Shown: positions 19,892 to 30,070 of the stretch, one piece after another | Layout: each line of letters starts with the position of its first letter | How positions within the stretch are numbered: position 1 is the stretch's first letter | From: Spirochaetota bacterium | Lineage (GTDB): Bacteria > Spirochaetota > UBA4802 > UBA5550 | Reading direction: 5' to 3' | Assembly: GCA_009787025.1 (NCBI GenBank) | Contig: WRGT01000069.1 | Location: 1 to 50,129, forward strand | Length of the DNA: 50,129 nucleotides | Notes under the pieces: model-generated | What the model was told of the DNA's origin: nothing | The model's input: only the letters and a program-made list of their open reading frames with translations | The model's database searches: none | Program-made: the position numbers and the translations under genes

Positions 19892-20086
19892 ATGACAAAG
19901 ATATATACAAGCAAAGAACTGATAAAAATAATAGAAAAAGACGGATGGTATTTAGTGAGAATTAAAGGCTCTCATCATTCTTTTAAGCATCCGCTAAAAA
20001 AAGGTAATGTTACTATACCGCATCCGAACAATGATTTACCAATAAAAACAATAACCAGTATATTAAAACAGGCAGGATTAAAGTAA
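19892..20086 (+). CDS. hicA: HicA-type mRNA interferase toxin
   Basis: 64 aa; 'GWYLVRIKGSHHSFKHPLKKGNVTIPHPNNDLPIKTITSILKQAGL' with the catalytic GSHH motif. Confidence 0.92.
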   Translation: MTKIYTSKELIKIIEKDGWYLVRIKGSHHSFKHPLKKGNVTIPHPNNDLPIKTITSILKQAGLK

Positions 20087-20095
20087 GAGGTTAAT

Positions 20096-20491
20096 ATGAA
20101 AAACTATATAGCGCTATTTGAAGAAAACGGAAAAGGCGGATATGGAGTAGTATTTCCTGATTTTCCGGGATGTATTTCAGCAGGCAAAACTTATGAAGAA
20201 GCAGTCCGTATGGCACATGAAGCATTATCTTTGCATACCGAAGGAGAAAAAAAATTACCAAAGCCCCGTACATTAGAACAAATAAAAAAAACATGGGAAG
20301 ATTGGAAAGAATGGGAAAAAGACGGAAATTTTGTAGTAGTATATATTGCTCTACTTCCTTTTACAATGAAAAATAAAAGAGTAAACATTGTATTAAATGA
20401 AGGATTATTAGCCCGTATTGATGCTGTTGCAAAAAATCGCTCCGAGTTTATAACAAAAGCCGTTGAAAAAATTTTAGGTATAAACACTTAA
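20096..20491 (+). CDS. hicB: HicB-type antitoxin
   Basis: 'YGVVFPDFPGCISAGKTYEEAVRMAHEAL' plus C-terminal RHH-like 'NIVLNEGLLARIDAVAKNRSEFITKAVEKIL'. Confidence 0.92.
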   Translation: MKNYIALFEENGKGGYGVVFPDFPGCISAGKTYEEAVRMAHEALSLHTEGEKKLPKPRTLEQIKKTWEDWKEWEKDGNFVVVYIALLPFTMKNKRVNIVLNEGLLARIDAVAKNRSEFITKAVEKILGINT

Positions 20492-20494
20492 CAT

Positions 20495-20575
20495 TAATGA
20501 TTAACCACTAACCACTAACCTCTAACCTCTAATCATTAACCACTAATCATTAACCATTAACCACTAACCACTAAC
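20495..20575. repeat. Heptamer tandem repeat, TAACCAC/TAACCTC/TAATCAT units
   Basis: About 11.5 units in strict 7-bp register: TAATGAT TAACCAC TAACCAC TAACCTC TAACCTC TAATCAT TAACCAC TAATCAT TAACCAT TAACCAC TAACCAC TAAC. Confidence 0.9.
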
Positions 20576-21322
20576 ATCCCCCTTCATAATCTCATAAAGA
20601 ACTATCCCTGCAGCAACAGAAGCATTGAGTGAACTCACATGACCCTTTAATGGAATAGAAACAATATAATCGCAATGCTCACCTGTAAGTCTGCGCATCC
20701 CCTTACCTTCACTGCCGATAATAATACATGCCGGATGAAGATTATTATGGAGATTATTATGATCCTTGATTGAAACAGTTCCCTTATCGCTTGTTCCGAT
20801 TATCCAGAATCCCATCTTTTTAATATCTTCCAGAAACTGCGCAACATTTACTACTGTAATAATCTCAATATGTGCTGTAGCCCCTGCCGAAGTTTTGACT
20901 ACCGTCTCATTTACATCTGCGGAATTATCTTTTGACAGTATAACTGCCTTGCAGCCAAAAGCCTCCGCAGTACGGATTATTGAACCGAGATTGTGAGGGT
21001 CTGTAATCTGATCTAAAAGAACAACAACTCCCTTCTCTTCTGCAATTTTTTTTAATAAATCCGTTCTGTCATAAACCTGTTTCTTTATCGGAACATATAA
21101 TATAACACCCTGATGCTTAGATGAAGAGCTAATATCTTTAAAAAATAATTTATCTTCAATGACAACCTTTACTTTTTTTCTTTTGCATATATTTTGAATA
21201 TCTGCAATTATCTTTCCATGTGCAGTTGATGAAAGATGAAGTTCAACGCCGGTACAATCTTCTATGCTGCTAAGGTATTCTAATACGGGATTTCTGCCGA
21301 TTATTATTTCTTTCTTTTCCAT
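20564..21322 (-). CDS. rlmB: 23S rRNA 2'-O-ribose methyltransferase, RlmB/TrmH family
   Basis: 'LLDQITDPHNLGSIIRTAEAFG', 'IIIGSEGKGMRRL', 'IPLKGHVSSLNASVAAGIVLYEI'. Confidence 0.92.
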   Translation of the reverse strand: MEKKEIIIGRNPVLEYLSSIEDCTGVELHLSSTAHGKIIADIQNICKRKKVKVVIEDKLFFKDISSSSKHQGVILYVPIKKQVYDRTDLLKKIAEEKGVVVLLDQITDPHNLGSIIRTAEAFGCKAVILSKDNSADVNETVVKTSAGATAHIEIITVVNVAQFLEDIKKMGFWIIGTSDKGTVSIKDHNNLHNNLHPACIIIGSEGKGMRRLTGEHCDYIVSIPLKGHVSSLNASVAAGIVLYEIMKGDVSG

Positions 21323-21338
21323 TTATTATTTCTTTTTA

Positions 21339-22763
21339 TTATTTCTTTCTTTTCCATCTGGTGCCGTCTTTGGTATCTTCAAGGATTATACCTTCATTTT
21401 TCAGCAGCTCCCTAATCTCATCTGCGCGTGAAAAATCCTTGTTCTTCTTTGCCCGAATCCTTTCATCTACTAACTTATCTATTCTATCTTTATCCGGATC
21501 TTCAACTTCATTCTCAAAAAAAATAAATCCAAATACCTGATCAAGAATTTTAAGCGCTGCTAAAATATTCTCCGCATCTTTTTTTGAAATCTTATCATCG
21601 GTTATCATTAAATTTATTTTATGAATAAAATCAAAGAATACACCCAAACCGCCTGAGATATTTAAGTCATTATCAACTGTTTCAATAAATTCATGAATCA
21701 GTTTATCAGTAAACGATTTTACTTCAAGATTTTCACCATCTCCTTTCCTGTCAATTAATCTCACTATAAAATTATCTATCCTTTCAAGCGCCTGATCAGC
21801 CTGTTTTATACCTTCAAACGTAAAGTTGAGCTGTTTTTTATAGTGCGCAGACATTAAAAGATACCTTATTGATCGCGGAGAAAAACCCTTAGCAAGAAGA
21901 TCCCTTAGAGTATAAAAGTTCCCCAAAGATTTTGACATCTTTGCGCCGTCAACTAAAAGATGTTCGGAATGTATCCAGCAGCGCACAAACTTTTCTTTAT
22001 AGGCAGCCTCGCTCTGAGCTATTTCATTTTCATGATGAGGGAAGATAAGATCCACACCGCCAATATGTATATCTATGGTGGTCCCAAAAATTTTTCTTAT
22101 CATTGCAGAGCATTCAATATGCCATCCGGGTCTTCCCTGACCGTATGGAGTCTCCCAAAACGGTTCGCCCTCCTTTTGAGCTTTCCACAGGGCAAAATCC
22201 CGCACGTCCTCTTTTTCATATTCGTCCGCATCAAAACTTATGCCGGACTTTATCTCTCTCTTATCAAGAAGGGACAGCTTCCCATACTCTGAAAATTTGG
22301 AAATATTAAAGTATAAAGAACCGTCCTTTTCATAAAGCATTCCTGCTTCATCAATCTTTTCTAATATATCTATTATATCTTTTATAGATTCGGTCGCCTT
22401 AGGATTATGTTCAACAGGTTCAATATTCAGCGTTCTTAGGTCTTCAAAAAATATATCCGTATATTTTTGAGTATATTCTTCAAGGGTAACATGATTTGCG
22501 GCAGCACCCTTTATAGTTTTATCATCAACATCAGTTATATTCATTGCATGATTTACCTTAAAGCCGCGAAATTTTAAATAACGCCTGATAAAATCACTAA
22601 ATACAAATGTTCTGAAATTTCCTATATGGGCATAGCCATATACTGTGGGACCGCAGGTATATATTGTTACAACCGGATAATCTTCTATGTTGTCCTTTTT
22701 CACTCCTCCGGGTATTAGTTCTTCAATTCTCCTGTTTAGAGTATTATATATTTTTAAAGACAT
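21339..22763 (-). CDS. cysS: Cysteinyl-tRNA synthetase
   Basis: 'YTCGPTVYGYAHIGNFRTFVFSD', 'NITDVDDKTI', 'GWHIECSAM', 'IHIGGVDLIFPHHENEIAQSEA', 'KMSKSLGNF'. Confidence 0.97.
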   Translation of the reverse strand: MSLKIYNTLNRRIEELIPGGVKKDNIEDYPVVTIYTCGPTVYGYAHIGNFRTFVFSDFIRRYLKFRGFKVNHAMNITDVDDKTIKGAAANHVTLEEYTQKYTDIFFEDLRTLNIEPVEHNPKATESIKDIIDILEKIDEAGMLYEKDGSLYFNISKFSEYGKLSLLDKREIKSGISFDADEYEKEDVRDFALWKAQKEGEPFWETPYGQGRPGWHIECSAMIRKIFGTTIDIHIGGVDLIFPHHENEIAQSEAAYKEKFVRCWIHSEHLLVDGAKMSKSLGNFYTLRDLLAKGFSPRSIRYLLMSAHYKKQLNFTFEGIKQADQALERIDNFIVRLIDRKGDGENLEVKSFTDKLIHEFIETVDNDLNISGGLGVFFDFIHKINLMITDDKISKKDAENILAALKILDQVFGFIFFENEVEDPDKDRIDKLVDERIRAKKNKDFSRADEIRELLKNEGIILEDTKDGTRWKRKK

Positions 22764-22876
22764 TCTATCCTCCATAATAATAATAGTTAAATTAAATCAT
22801 TTATGAAAATCGGCAGAGCATTTACGAAGAATTACTTATATGGCGGGCATGTAAACTTTTTTTAGGAGATTAACTT

Positions 22877-23368
22877 TTAGCTATCTTCTTGCATTACTAT
22901 CTCTTCAACCTCTTCATATTCGGAAACCATAGCAGGCGCAGTTTCGCTTCGAGATATTACCAGAGAAGATATATCCAACTTTTCCGCCTCTTCGGGATCA
23001 GAATTCATAAGAGCTATAAATTGATGTAACTGTTTAATATATTCAATCAGTTCTACTAATTTACTGTTTTTCCGGTTTATTATTACAGTTGTCTCTGCCA
23101 CATATTTCTGCAAAAGTTTAGTCTGTTTTTGAAGTTTCTTTTGGAGCTCAATGGCTGTATCATAAAACTCCTTATCGACTTTCTGAAAATCGATTCGCGC
23201 AAATATTACTTCATCCTTCTCTCTCTCTTTTTCGACAGTGGAGAGAATATCATTCAGTTCTTTTATAGAAAAAAGATCATCAGTTGATGTCTGGACCCAT
23301 TTCTTCCCATCTTCATCTACAAATTCTTTGAGATCGGGGATTATTGTTCTTTTTTCACTATTTTTCAT
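22877..23368 (-). CDS. Hypothetical coiled-coil protein
   Basis: 163-aa ORF; acidic/helical composition; no family recognised. Confidence 0.6.
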   Translation of the reverse strand: MKNSEKRTIIPDLKEFVDEDGKKWVQTSTDDLFSIKELNDILSTVEKEREKDEVIFARIDFQKVDKEFYDTAIELQKKLQKQTKLLQKYVAETTVIINRKNSKLVELIEYIKQLHQFIALMNSDPEEAEKLDISSLVISRSETAPAMVSEYEEVEEIVMQEDS

Positions 23369-23655
23369 CAGTATTAAACAATCTTTTAATTATAATTTAT
23401 TATCGGCTATAAATCACACAATTTTATAGATGAAAATCTCATAGGCAATAAAAAAATCAATTCAATTATTTTTTAAATATATTATCATTCTTAATATTTA
23501 ATATTTTCCGGTATATAATCATAAAAATTAAACGAACAAACTATTTTTAGACATATTTAATAAAATGTAAGAATTTTATAAATAATTCTTATAATTTCTA
23601 AAAAAAATTACTACTAATTTAAATAATATCATTAAAAGCTTATTAATATTTGACA

Positions 23656-23789
23656 AAATATAGATATATATCCTTATTGTTTATGAAGCTTTATAGATTA
23701 TAGCTTTATAACTACCGATTTAGTAGTTTGAATTAACATTTTTGCTTCCTCTTTATCTCCTCTTAAAAAACAGAGGAGATTCTTTTTTT
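23656..23789 (+). ncRNA. Candidate structured small RNA or leader upstream of murB
   Basis: TTGACA (23650) followed by two hairpin-capable segments (aagctttatagattatagctt; ctaccgatttagtag) and a rho-independent terminator. Confidence 0.35.
23755..23789 (+). terminator. Rho-independent terminator in non-coding region
   Basis: ATCTCCTCT taaaaaac AGAGGAGAT (9-bp perfect arms) followed by TCTTTTTTT. Confidence 0.8.
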
Positions 23790-23880
23790 AAACTAATACT
23801 GCCAGTTTTTTAAATGCCCAGCCATGAATTTTATTGACATGAATATTAATATCTAACTATTTATTATAATGCAGGCTTAA

Positions 23881-24801
23881 ATGGATAGAGACAGGAAATT
23901 ATCAGAAAATAGCGTAAAAGAACTTTCACAATATGGAAAGGTTGAATTTAACTCCCCGCTTTCACATCATACTACATTTAAAACCGGTGGAAATGCTGAT
24001 TGTTTAATAACTCCATATACTGAAGATTCAATTGCTAATATAATAACTATTATTAAAAATGAATATATGCCTATTCATATTATTGGCGGCGGTTCCAATC
24101 TCTTAATCAGCGATAAGGGACTTCAGGGGATCACAATTAAAATTTCATGTTCAAATAACAGTTTCAATATTTCGGATAAATATATCTATGCCGGTTCAGG
24201 ACTCAGCAAAGAACAATTCATAAGTTATGCTATAAATTCAGGTTTTGGCGGCATTGAATTTATAGCCGGCATACCCGGAACTATTGGCGGCGGTATATTT
24301 ATGAATGCCGGTACATATATGGGATCATTCTCCGACATCTTAAAAAAAATCCGTTTATTAAACGATAACGGTTCAATAAATGAAGTTGATATAAATGAAT
24401 TAACATCAGGTTATAGAACAATGACAATACCTGAAAATAATATAATTATCGGGGGATATTTTTCTCTCCCAGAATCAGATGATAAGGAAAAAATAAAAAA
24501 CAGAATAGATTCGATAATAAAGGAGAGATGGGAAAAACACCCAATGGATTATCCTTCAGCCGGATCGGTTTTTAAGAATCCGGAAACCTGTTCTTCATGG
24601 AAACTTATTGATGACAGCGGACTAAAGGGCTATAGAACAGGAGGAGCGCAGGTGTCTGAAAAGCATACTAACTTTATAATAAACAGCAGGGATGCTACAT
24701 CAAGCGACATATACAATCTTATAAAATATATACAGGAAAGAGTCTATAACAATACAGGAATCAAACTTGAGACTGAGATAAAAATGATGGGAGAATTTTA
24801 A
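23881..24801 (+). CDS. murB: UDP-N-acetylenolpyruvoylglucosamine reductase
   Basis: 'HHTTFKTGGNADCLITP', 'IIGGGSNLLISDKGLQG', 'IPGTIGGGIFMNAGTY', 'YPSAGSVFKNPE'. Confidence 0.95.
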   Translation: MDRDRKLSENSVKELSQYGKVEFNSPLSHHTTFKTGGNADCLITPYTEDSIANIITIIKNEYMPIHIIGGGSNLLISDKGLQGITIKISCSNNSFNISDKYIYAGSGLSKEQFISYAINSGFGGIEFIAGIPGTIGGGIFMNAGTYMGSFSDILKKIRLLNDNGSINEVDINELTSGYRTMTIPENNIIIGGYFSLPESDDKEKIKNRIDSIIKERWEKHPMDYPSAGSVFKNPETCSSWKLIDDSGLKGYRTGGAQVSEKHTNFIINSRDATSSDIYNLIKYIQERVYNNTGIKLETEIKMMGEF

Positions 24802-24802
24802 C

Positions 24803-26437
24803 TTACCATCTTCTTGAAAACTTAATATTGAGATTAAACCCGCTATGCTTATCCGGATATAAAACGTCAAATCCATAATAAACTATTAATTGATACTGAT
24901 CATAAACAAGCAGCCTTGCCGTAGGACCATAGCCTATACCAAATTTTGTCCCTGAAATTATATAGCCTTCGGGTTTAAAAATAGTTGAATCAAAAAACGC
25001 GCCTATATAAAGCAAATCTCTGTAAATAGAAAATCTATATTCGCTTGAAATTGCAATTTTATTATTAGTATAATATTCACCTATAAATCCTAAAAAATAT
25101 TTATCACTAACCTCTTCACTCCTGTAAAATTCCGGCTTGCCAAACAGTTTAAATCCTTTTAAACTTAAAGAGAGTATGCTTAAATTATCAAATTCGGTTT
25201 CATAAATGCTGCTTAGTTCCAACTGTTTAAATTTACTGCCATAAAAATAATTAGTATAAGTTAATATAACATATCTGTCTATCTTATTACCTATATTTAT
25301 TTTTATCGGATCAAATTTTAAGCGGACCTCGGCAAAGTTAGAATAACAGGTTGTATCCTTAGCTTCCAAGTATCTGTCTTTTTGATAATCGATTATGGTA
25401 TTTTTAATTGATAACTCCTCAACGCCAAGACCTGCATATATATTGAAATTTTTTATCATAGCCCATTCCGGCGCAAGAACAGTTCTAACATATGAATAAT
25501 CAAATCTTGTAATACCCAGATCCCCTCTTGAAGTATGACTTCGATACAGTTTGCCGTTAACGAGCGGACCAAAGAAATCATTCTCTATATCTATTAAACC
25601 TATCTTATATTCATACTTAAACTCTGCAAAACTCATTTCATGGGGAACGAATTTAGAAAACGACGGGTCTTTTTTAATCAGCTCTTTAAAAACGAAATCA
25701 TAACCTATGGAAAAAACGCTTTTAAAATAGTCTTTCTCAAAAAATGTATGATCTCTATTAAAAAAAACTTGCGGTATTATTGTTGACGGAAACGCATAAT
25801 GAAATTTAACTTCAATCTTTGTATTTTTTATATACAGAAAATCTTTATCATCTTTATCTGCAACAAAAAAGTGAAGGTCATTAGGCGCTGCATATCTTGT
25901 CAAAAAATTGACATCAAAACGTCCTAACGCTTTTATACGTTTAAACTCTCTATCAAGTTGAAGAATATTAGATTCATAGTCAGGCGTCTTTAAAACATTT
26001 ACACTAATATCAAATTTCGGAAATTCTTTTTGCAATTTTTTTAAATTTTGATTTATTACTTCGCTATTATAAATTCTTTTAGGAATCTTTACTATTTGTT
26101 TAAACTTTAACAGATGATAATTATTAATATCATGAATAATGATTTTCCCTATTTTCCCCTCATCAACAAACAGTTCATATCTTTTATCGGATTTAACTAT
26201 AGTTGAGTAAACTTTAACCAGACTATATCCGTTTTCTTTATAAAAATTTTCTATCTCATATATAACTTGTGAAATAGATATCTCTTCATCGTCAAATCGT
26301 TTGAGGTTAAGATGAGAATAGATTTCATCTTCGGTGAATATCTTTAATCCTTTGATAGTCAATTTTTTTATAGTCTGCCCATGAATCTCAGTTAGTAATA
26401 ATATTAGTACGAGAATGGACAAAAAAAAATTTTTCAT
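24803..26437 (-). CDS. POTRA plus beta-barrel outer-membrane protein (Omp85/TpsB-like)
   Basis: Signal peptide; 'IKKLTIKGLKIFTEDEIYSHLN...EIENFYKENGYSLVKVYSTI' POTRA-like; C-terminal barrel strands ending in 'FNLNIKFSRRW'. Confidence 0.75.
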   Translation of the reverse strand: MKNFFLSILVLILLLTEIHGQTIKKLTIKGLKIFTEDEIYSHLNLKRFDDEEISISQVIYEIENFYKENGYSLVKVYSTIVKSDKRYELFVDEGKIGKIIIHDINNYHLLKFKQIVKIPKRIYNSEVINQNLKKLQKEFPKFDISVNVLKTPDYESNILQLDREFKRIKALGRFDVNFLTRYAAPNDLHFFVADKDDKDFLYIKNTKIEVKFHYAFPSTIIPQVFFNRDHTFFEKDYFKSVFSIGYDFVFKELIKKDPSFSKFVPHEMSFAEFKYEYKIGLIDIENDFFGPLVNGKLYRSHTSRGDLGITRFDYSYVRTVLAPEWAMIKNFNIYAGLGVEELSIKNTIIDYQKDRYLEAKDTTCYSNFAEVRLKFDPIKINIGNKIDRYVILTYTNYFYGSKFKQLELSSIYETEFDNLSILSLSLKGFKLFGKPEFYRSEEVSDKYFLGFIGEYYTNNKIAISSEYRFSIYRDLLYIGAFFDSTIFKPEGYIISGTKFGIGYGPTARLLVYDQYQLIVYYGFDVLYPDKHSGFNLNIKFSRRW

Positions 26438-26438
26438 C

Positions 26439-28100
26439 CTATCTCACATAAATCTGATATGTATAGGTTACCTTTTTTGTCTCCTTCCCTTTTAAGACCA
26501 TTTTAATATTAAAAGACTCCGACTGATTAACATCGTTTCTTTTTATGCGTGAAGTAACAACATATTTTTCGGATACGGAATTAAGCTTGCCTATAACTGT
26601 TTTACTCAGCGAAAAATTCAAATCCTTGTTTTTGGAATTAATAATAACGACCTCTCCCTGTACCGTAGCAATTTTGTACTTGGAATCATCAATCTTTATA
26701 TAGTTATTGCTTATCTGTTTTACCTTCTCTTTATCCTCTACTCTTATATCCGATGACTGAGTGAGTTTGATTGAAGTAGTCAAGCCCGTACCTGCATACT
26801 TTAACAGATCCTGAGCAACAGGCTTGTCTGTTACGCCGTTTACAATCATTACAGGACCGGTTGTAAAGGGATTTTTAGTATCGTTTAAAATCTCAATGGA
26901 ATGATAAACATTGTTGTACTTAGCATCAAAGGAATAACTCTCATCTTCATCATCATCATATCTATCTCTATTCTTGTTCATGGTGGACAGACTGCATTCA
27001 TACATGTGTTTAATCTTAACCTTTGATTCAAATAGAGGGAAATGCGCTCTTGCTCCCTTGTCTAAATTTATATCTTTTATATTATATAGATAAAAATCCT
27101 CATTCTCTTCAGCCTCATTGTTTTGATTAAATGCCGGAGCTTCCATCGCATAATCTGCGCTCTCTCTATAGACCTTAGCGGAAACCATTTGATTGCTAAA
27201 TTTACTATCATAACCCGAACTTGAGGATAATCTTTGCGCCATTTGCGTCCATGTATTCAATGTAGCAGGTTGATTTGCATATTTAAAATTCGGAGTTCCG
27301 ACTACAAAATTAATCTCCGTATCTTTTATATCCTCAACATCATTGATTACCTCTGCCTGCAGCTTCAAGTTAGCCTCAGTATCCGACAGCAATGTAAGAA
27401 GATATGTCGGCGTCCATGAAATTCCATCCTGCAGGTACATCATATTTAAGCCTTGATTTCCGCCCTTTTCAAATTCTATTTTTATTACAGGTTTTTTTAC
27501 TTTAATTTTCGATTTTACCATATAATCAGGCTTTGTTGTAAATTCAATGGACTTAATCTCCATAGGAGAGAGGCTGATCCATTTATTATTCATTTTGAAT
27601 GAAAAGACCTGAGTTGCAGGATTATATATCACAAAACTACCTCCGCGAGGAGCAGCATAATACTCCGACAGCTCTGCCTCTTTCAATTGCAGATAGCTAT
27701 TAATTTCTTCAGGCAGATCAAAATCTTCAACAACTCCGCTGTATGTCTTTCCGTCATTGGTCGTTATCACTATCTCTTTATCTTTGTTGGCAAACAACAG
27801 ATCCGAAAAGCTGTTTGCCTTTCGCTCTACAGGTTCATCAATCTGCTGCTGTGAACTGACTACCTGCTTAATGTATGAATTTTTACCGGAAAACCAGAAT
27901 GTCCCCATAAGAGCATTTGGAATTTTATCCAGCATATATTCCCTATCTTTAGCCGGCACAGAGCCTTCTTTGATTACGAAGGATTTTCCATCTTTAAATA
28001 TTGAAATAGATTTTGTCTTTAATACCGACTGAGCATTTAATGATACTGCAACCGTCGCACAAATTATACCAAAAATTATAGAAAATTTTATCTGTTTCAT
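26439..28100 (-). CDS. DUF4139-type secreted/surface protein
   Basis: Signal peptide; 'VKKPVIKIEFEKGGNQGLNMMYLQDGISWTPTYLLTLLSDTEANLKLQAEVINDVEDIKDTEINFVVGTPNF' characteristic of DUF4139 proteins. Confidence 0.75.
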   Translation of the reverse strand: MKQIKFSIIFGIICATVAVSLNAQSVLKTKSISIFKDGKSFVIKEGSVPAKDREYMLDKIPNALMGTFWFSGKNSYIKQVVSSQQQIDEPVERKANSFSDLLFANKDKEIVITTNDGKTYSGVVEDFDLPEEINSYLQLKEAELSEYYAAPRGGSFVIYNPATQVFSFKMNNKWISLSPMEIKSIEFTTKPDYMVKSKIKVKKPVIKIEFEKGGNQGLNMMYLQDGISWTPTYLLTLLSDTEANLKLQAEVINDVEDIKDTEINFVVGTPNFKYANQPATLNTWTQMAQRLSSSSGYDSKFSNQMVSAKVYRESADYAMEAPAFNQNNEAEENEDFYLYNIKDINLDKGARAHFPLFESKVKIKHMYECSLSTMNKNRDRYDDDEDESYSFDAKYNNVYHSIEILNDTKNPFTTGPVMIVNGVTDKPVAQDLLKYAGTGLTTSIKLTQSSDIRVEDKEKVKQISNNYIKIDDSKYKIATVQGEVVIINSKNKDLNFSLSKTVIGKLNSVSEKYVVTSRIKRNDVNQSESFNIKMVLKGKETKKVTYTYQIYVR

Positions 28101-28289
28101 ATATAGAACCTTTATCTGTTTTATTATTACAATCTAACTGTTTACTATCTTCAATAATAAACGATAATGCAAGTATTTTTTATACGCAAGTATAGAGGTT
28201 ATTCTTTAGACTTTATTTCTTTAAAATTTTCATTGTGGAGAGATACTAAGATAGATTTGACCCGTCCTAAAAAAGTTTACATATTAATG

Positions 28290-28395
28290 TATCACGGCGT
28301 AATTTTTGCCCGCAGGGCATTCATATCAATAAATAATAGCATAAACCAAATTCAATTTATCCCGCAGGGATGTAATCAGACCTGCGGGATTGTTT
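28290..28395. repeat. Intergenic CCCGCAGGG-word repeat segment
   Basis: gCCCGCAGGGc (28308-28318), tCCCGCAGGGa (28360-28370) and CCTGCGGG (28381-28388) in a non-coding stretch. Confidence 0.5.
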
Positions 28396-28459
28396 AATGT
28401 ACCGCACAATTTTTAAAAAAAATACATTTATATAAAAATATAAATCATAAAAAGCTGCT

Positions 28460-30070
28460 TTACAGTATAAAGTCCGTATTAAGAAAAGTTGACTTTCTGT
28501 CTTTAAGTATATCCGAAACTATCTGCTTGTTCAAATCGGTATCCTTTACTGCAACTAATGTTCGTATTGAGAAACCGCGCAGCGCGTCGGATACGGAAAG
28601 AGTTCCCTCTGCCGAATCCTTACGTCCGGTAAACGGTAAAACGTCAGGTCCGCGCTGGCACTTGCTGTTTAAGTTTACTCTGCATACCTGATTGACAAGC
28701 GTATCCAAAAGATTTGACAAAAATGTCGTATCACTGCCGAATATGCTCGCCTGCTGACCATAATTTGAGTCCTCAATATATGCCAAAGGCTCGCTTATAT
28801 CTTTGAAACTCAGAACCGGAATAACCGGACCAAACTGCTCCTCATGGTACGCCTTCATCGTTTGGTTTACCGGATACAGAACAGTCGGATAGAAAAACGA
28901 CTTATCGAAACGTCCGCCGCCGTCATTGATTATTTTAGCGCCTTTTGAAACAGCGTCCTGTACAAGGGAATTTAAGTAGTCGCTCTTGTTGTCCTCGGGC
29001 AGCGGAGTTATATTCACTCCCTCATCCCAGGGCATACCGCATTTCAACGCAGCAATCTTTTTATTGAACAAGTCAAGAAACTTATCCGCGACGGATTCGT
29101 GCACAAATATTATCTTTAGCGCAGTACACCTTTGACCATTGTAAGAAAGGGCGCCTTCCGTGCATTCGTTTACAGCAACGGTAAGGTCTGCGTCAGGAAG
29201 TATTATTGCCGGATTTTTAGCCTCAAGTCCGAGCAGGCTGCGAAGTCTGTGCGGTTTTGGGTGCAGCTTTTTTAATGTATCCGCAACATGGCTTGATCCT
29301 ATAAAGGCGAGAACGTCAATCTGTCCGGACTGCATAAGCGGGGTGATAACAGATTTGCCGTCCCCATAGACTGTATTTACAACGCCTTTTGGAAACGATT
29401 TTTGAAACGCCTCAAGTATCGGCTGGTGAAGCAGTACTCCAAGTTTCGGCGGCTTAAATATAACAGTGCATCCCATAATCAGCGCCGGAATGAGCGTAGT
29501 ATAAGTCTCGTTTAGCGGATAATTAAAAGGTCCCATGCAAAGAGTAACGCCAAGCGGAGCGCGGCGCACCTGCGCTATTACGCCTTGAGTAATAGTAAAC
29601 TTTGAACTATTTCTGTCTAATTCTTTCAAAGCCTCTATAGTGTCCAATATATAGTCAACCGTCCTGTCAACTTCGGTTTCTGAATCCTTTCTGGTTTTAC
29701 CGATCTCCAACATCAACAAGTTCACAATTGCAGAACGTCTTTTCTTGAGTTCGGATGCAAAATTACGCATACAATCGATACGCCCGGCAACGCTCATTTT
29801 AGGCCATTCGCCCTTGCCCTTGTCAAAGGCGTTGACTGCGGCATCAAGAGCCTCTAAAGATTCTTTTGCTCCCATAAACGGATAACTGCCTATGAGGTTA
29901 TTGTAAGAGTCTCCCGATTTAAAATAGACAGGCGAATAAACCTCCTGCACCTCGCCGTTCCACGATTTTAATTCGCCATTGACTAAATACTCCCTCTGAT
30001 GTAATGGTATGCACGACCTGAGGTCATCAGGGATTTCTGAAATTTGCGGAAAATTGACAAGCTCACTCAT
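28460..30070 (-). CDS. NADP-dependent non-phosphorylating glyceraldehyde-3-phosphate dehydrogenase-like aldehyde dehydrogenase
   Basis: ALDH motifs '[18 protein letters not shown]', '[18 protein letters not shown]', 'NGQRCTALK'; GapN-like C-terminus '[36 protein letters not shown]'; start MSELVNF. Confidence 0.8.
   Translation of the reverse strand: MSELVNFPQISEIPDDLRSCIPLHQREYLVNGELKSWNGEVQEVYSPVYFKSGDSYNNLIGSYPFMGAKESLEALDAAVNAFDKGKGEWPKMSVAGRIDCMRNFASELKKRRSAIVNLLMLEIGKTRKDSETEVDRTVDYILDTIEALKELDRNSSKFTITQGVIAQVRRAPLGVTLCMGPFNYPLNETYTTLIPALIMGCTVIFKPPKLGVLLHQPILEAFQKSFPKGVVNTVYGDGKSVITPLMQSGQIDVLAFIGSSHVADTLKKLHPKPHRLRSLLGLEAKNPAIILPDADLTVAVNECTEGALSYNGQRCTALKIIFVHESVADKFLDLFNKKIAALKCGMPWDEGVNITPLPEDNKSDYLNSLVQDAVSKGAKIINDGGGRFDKSFFYPTVLYPVNQTMKAYHEEQFGPVIPVLSFKDISEPLAYIEDSNYGQQASIFGSDTTFLSNLLDTLVNQVCRVNLNSKCQRGPDVLPFTGRKDSAEGTLSVSDALRGFSIRTLVAVKDTDLNKQIVSDILKDRKSTFLNTDFIL

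Noticed and set aside
20735-20758. 12-bp in-frame tandem duplication in rlmB (NNLHNNLH)
   Set aside because: Real but small; it falls in a likely loop and needs no special explanation beyond slippage.
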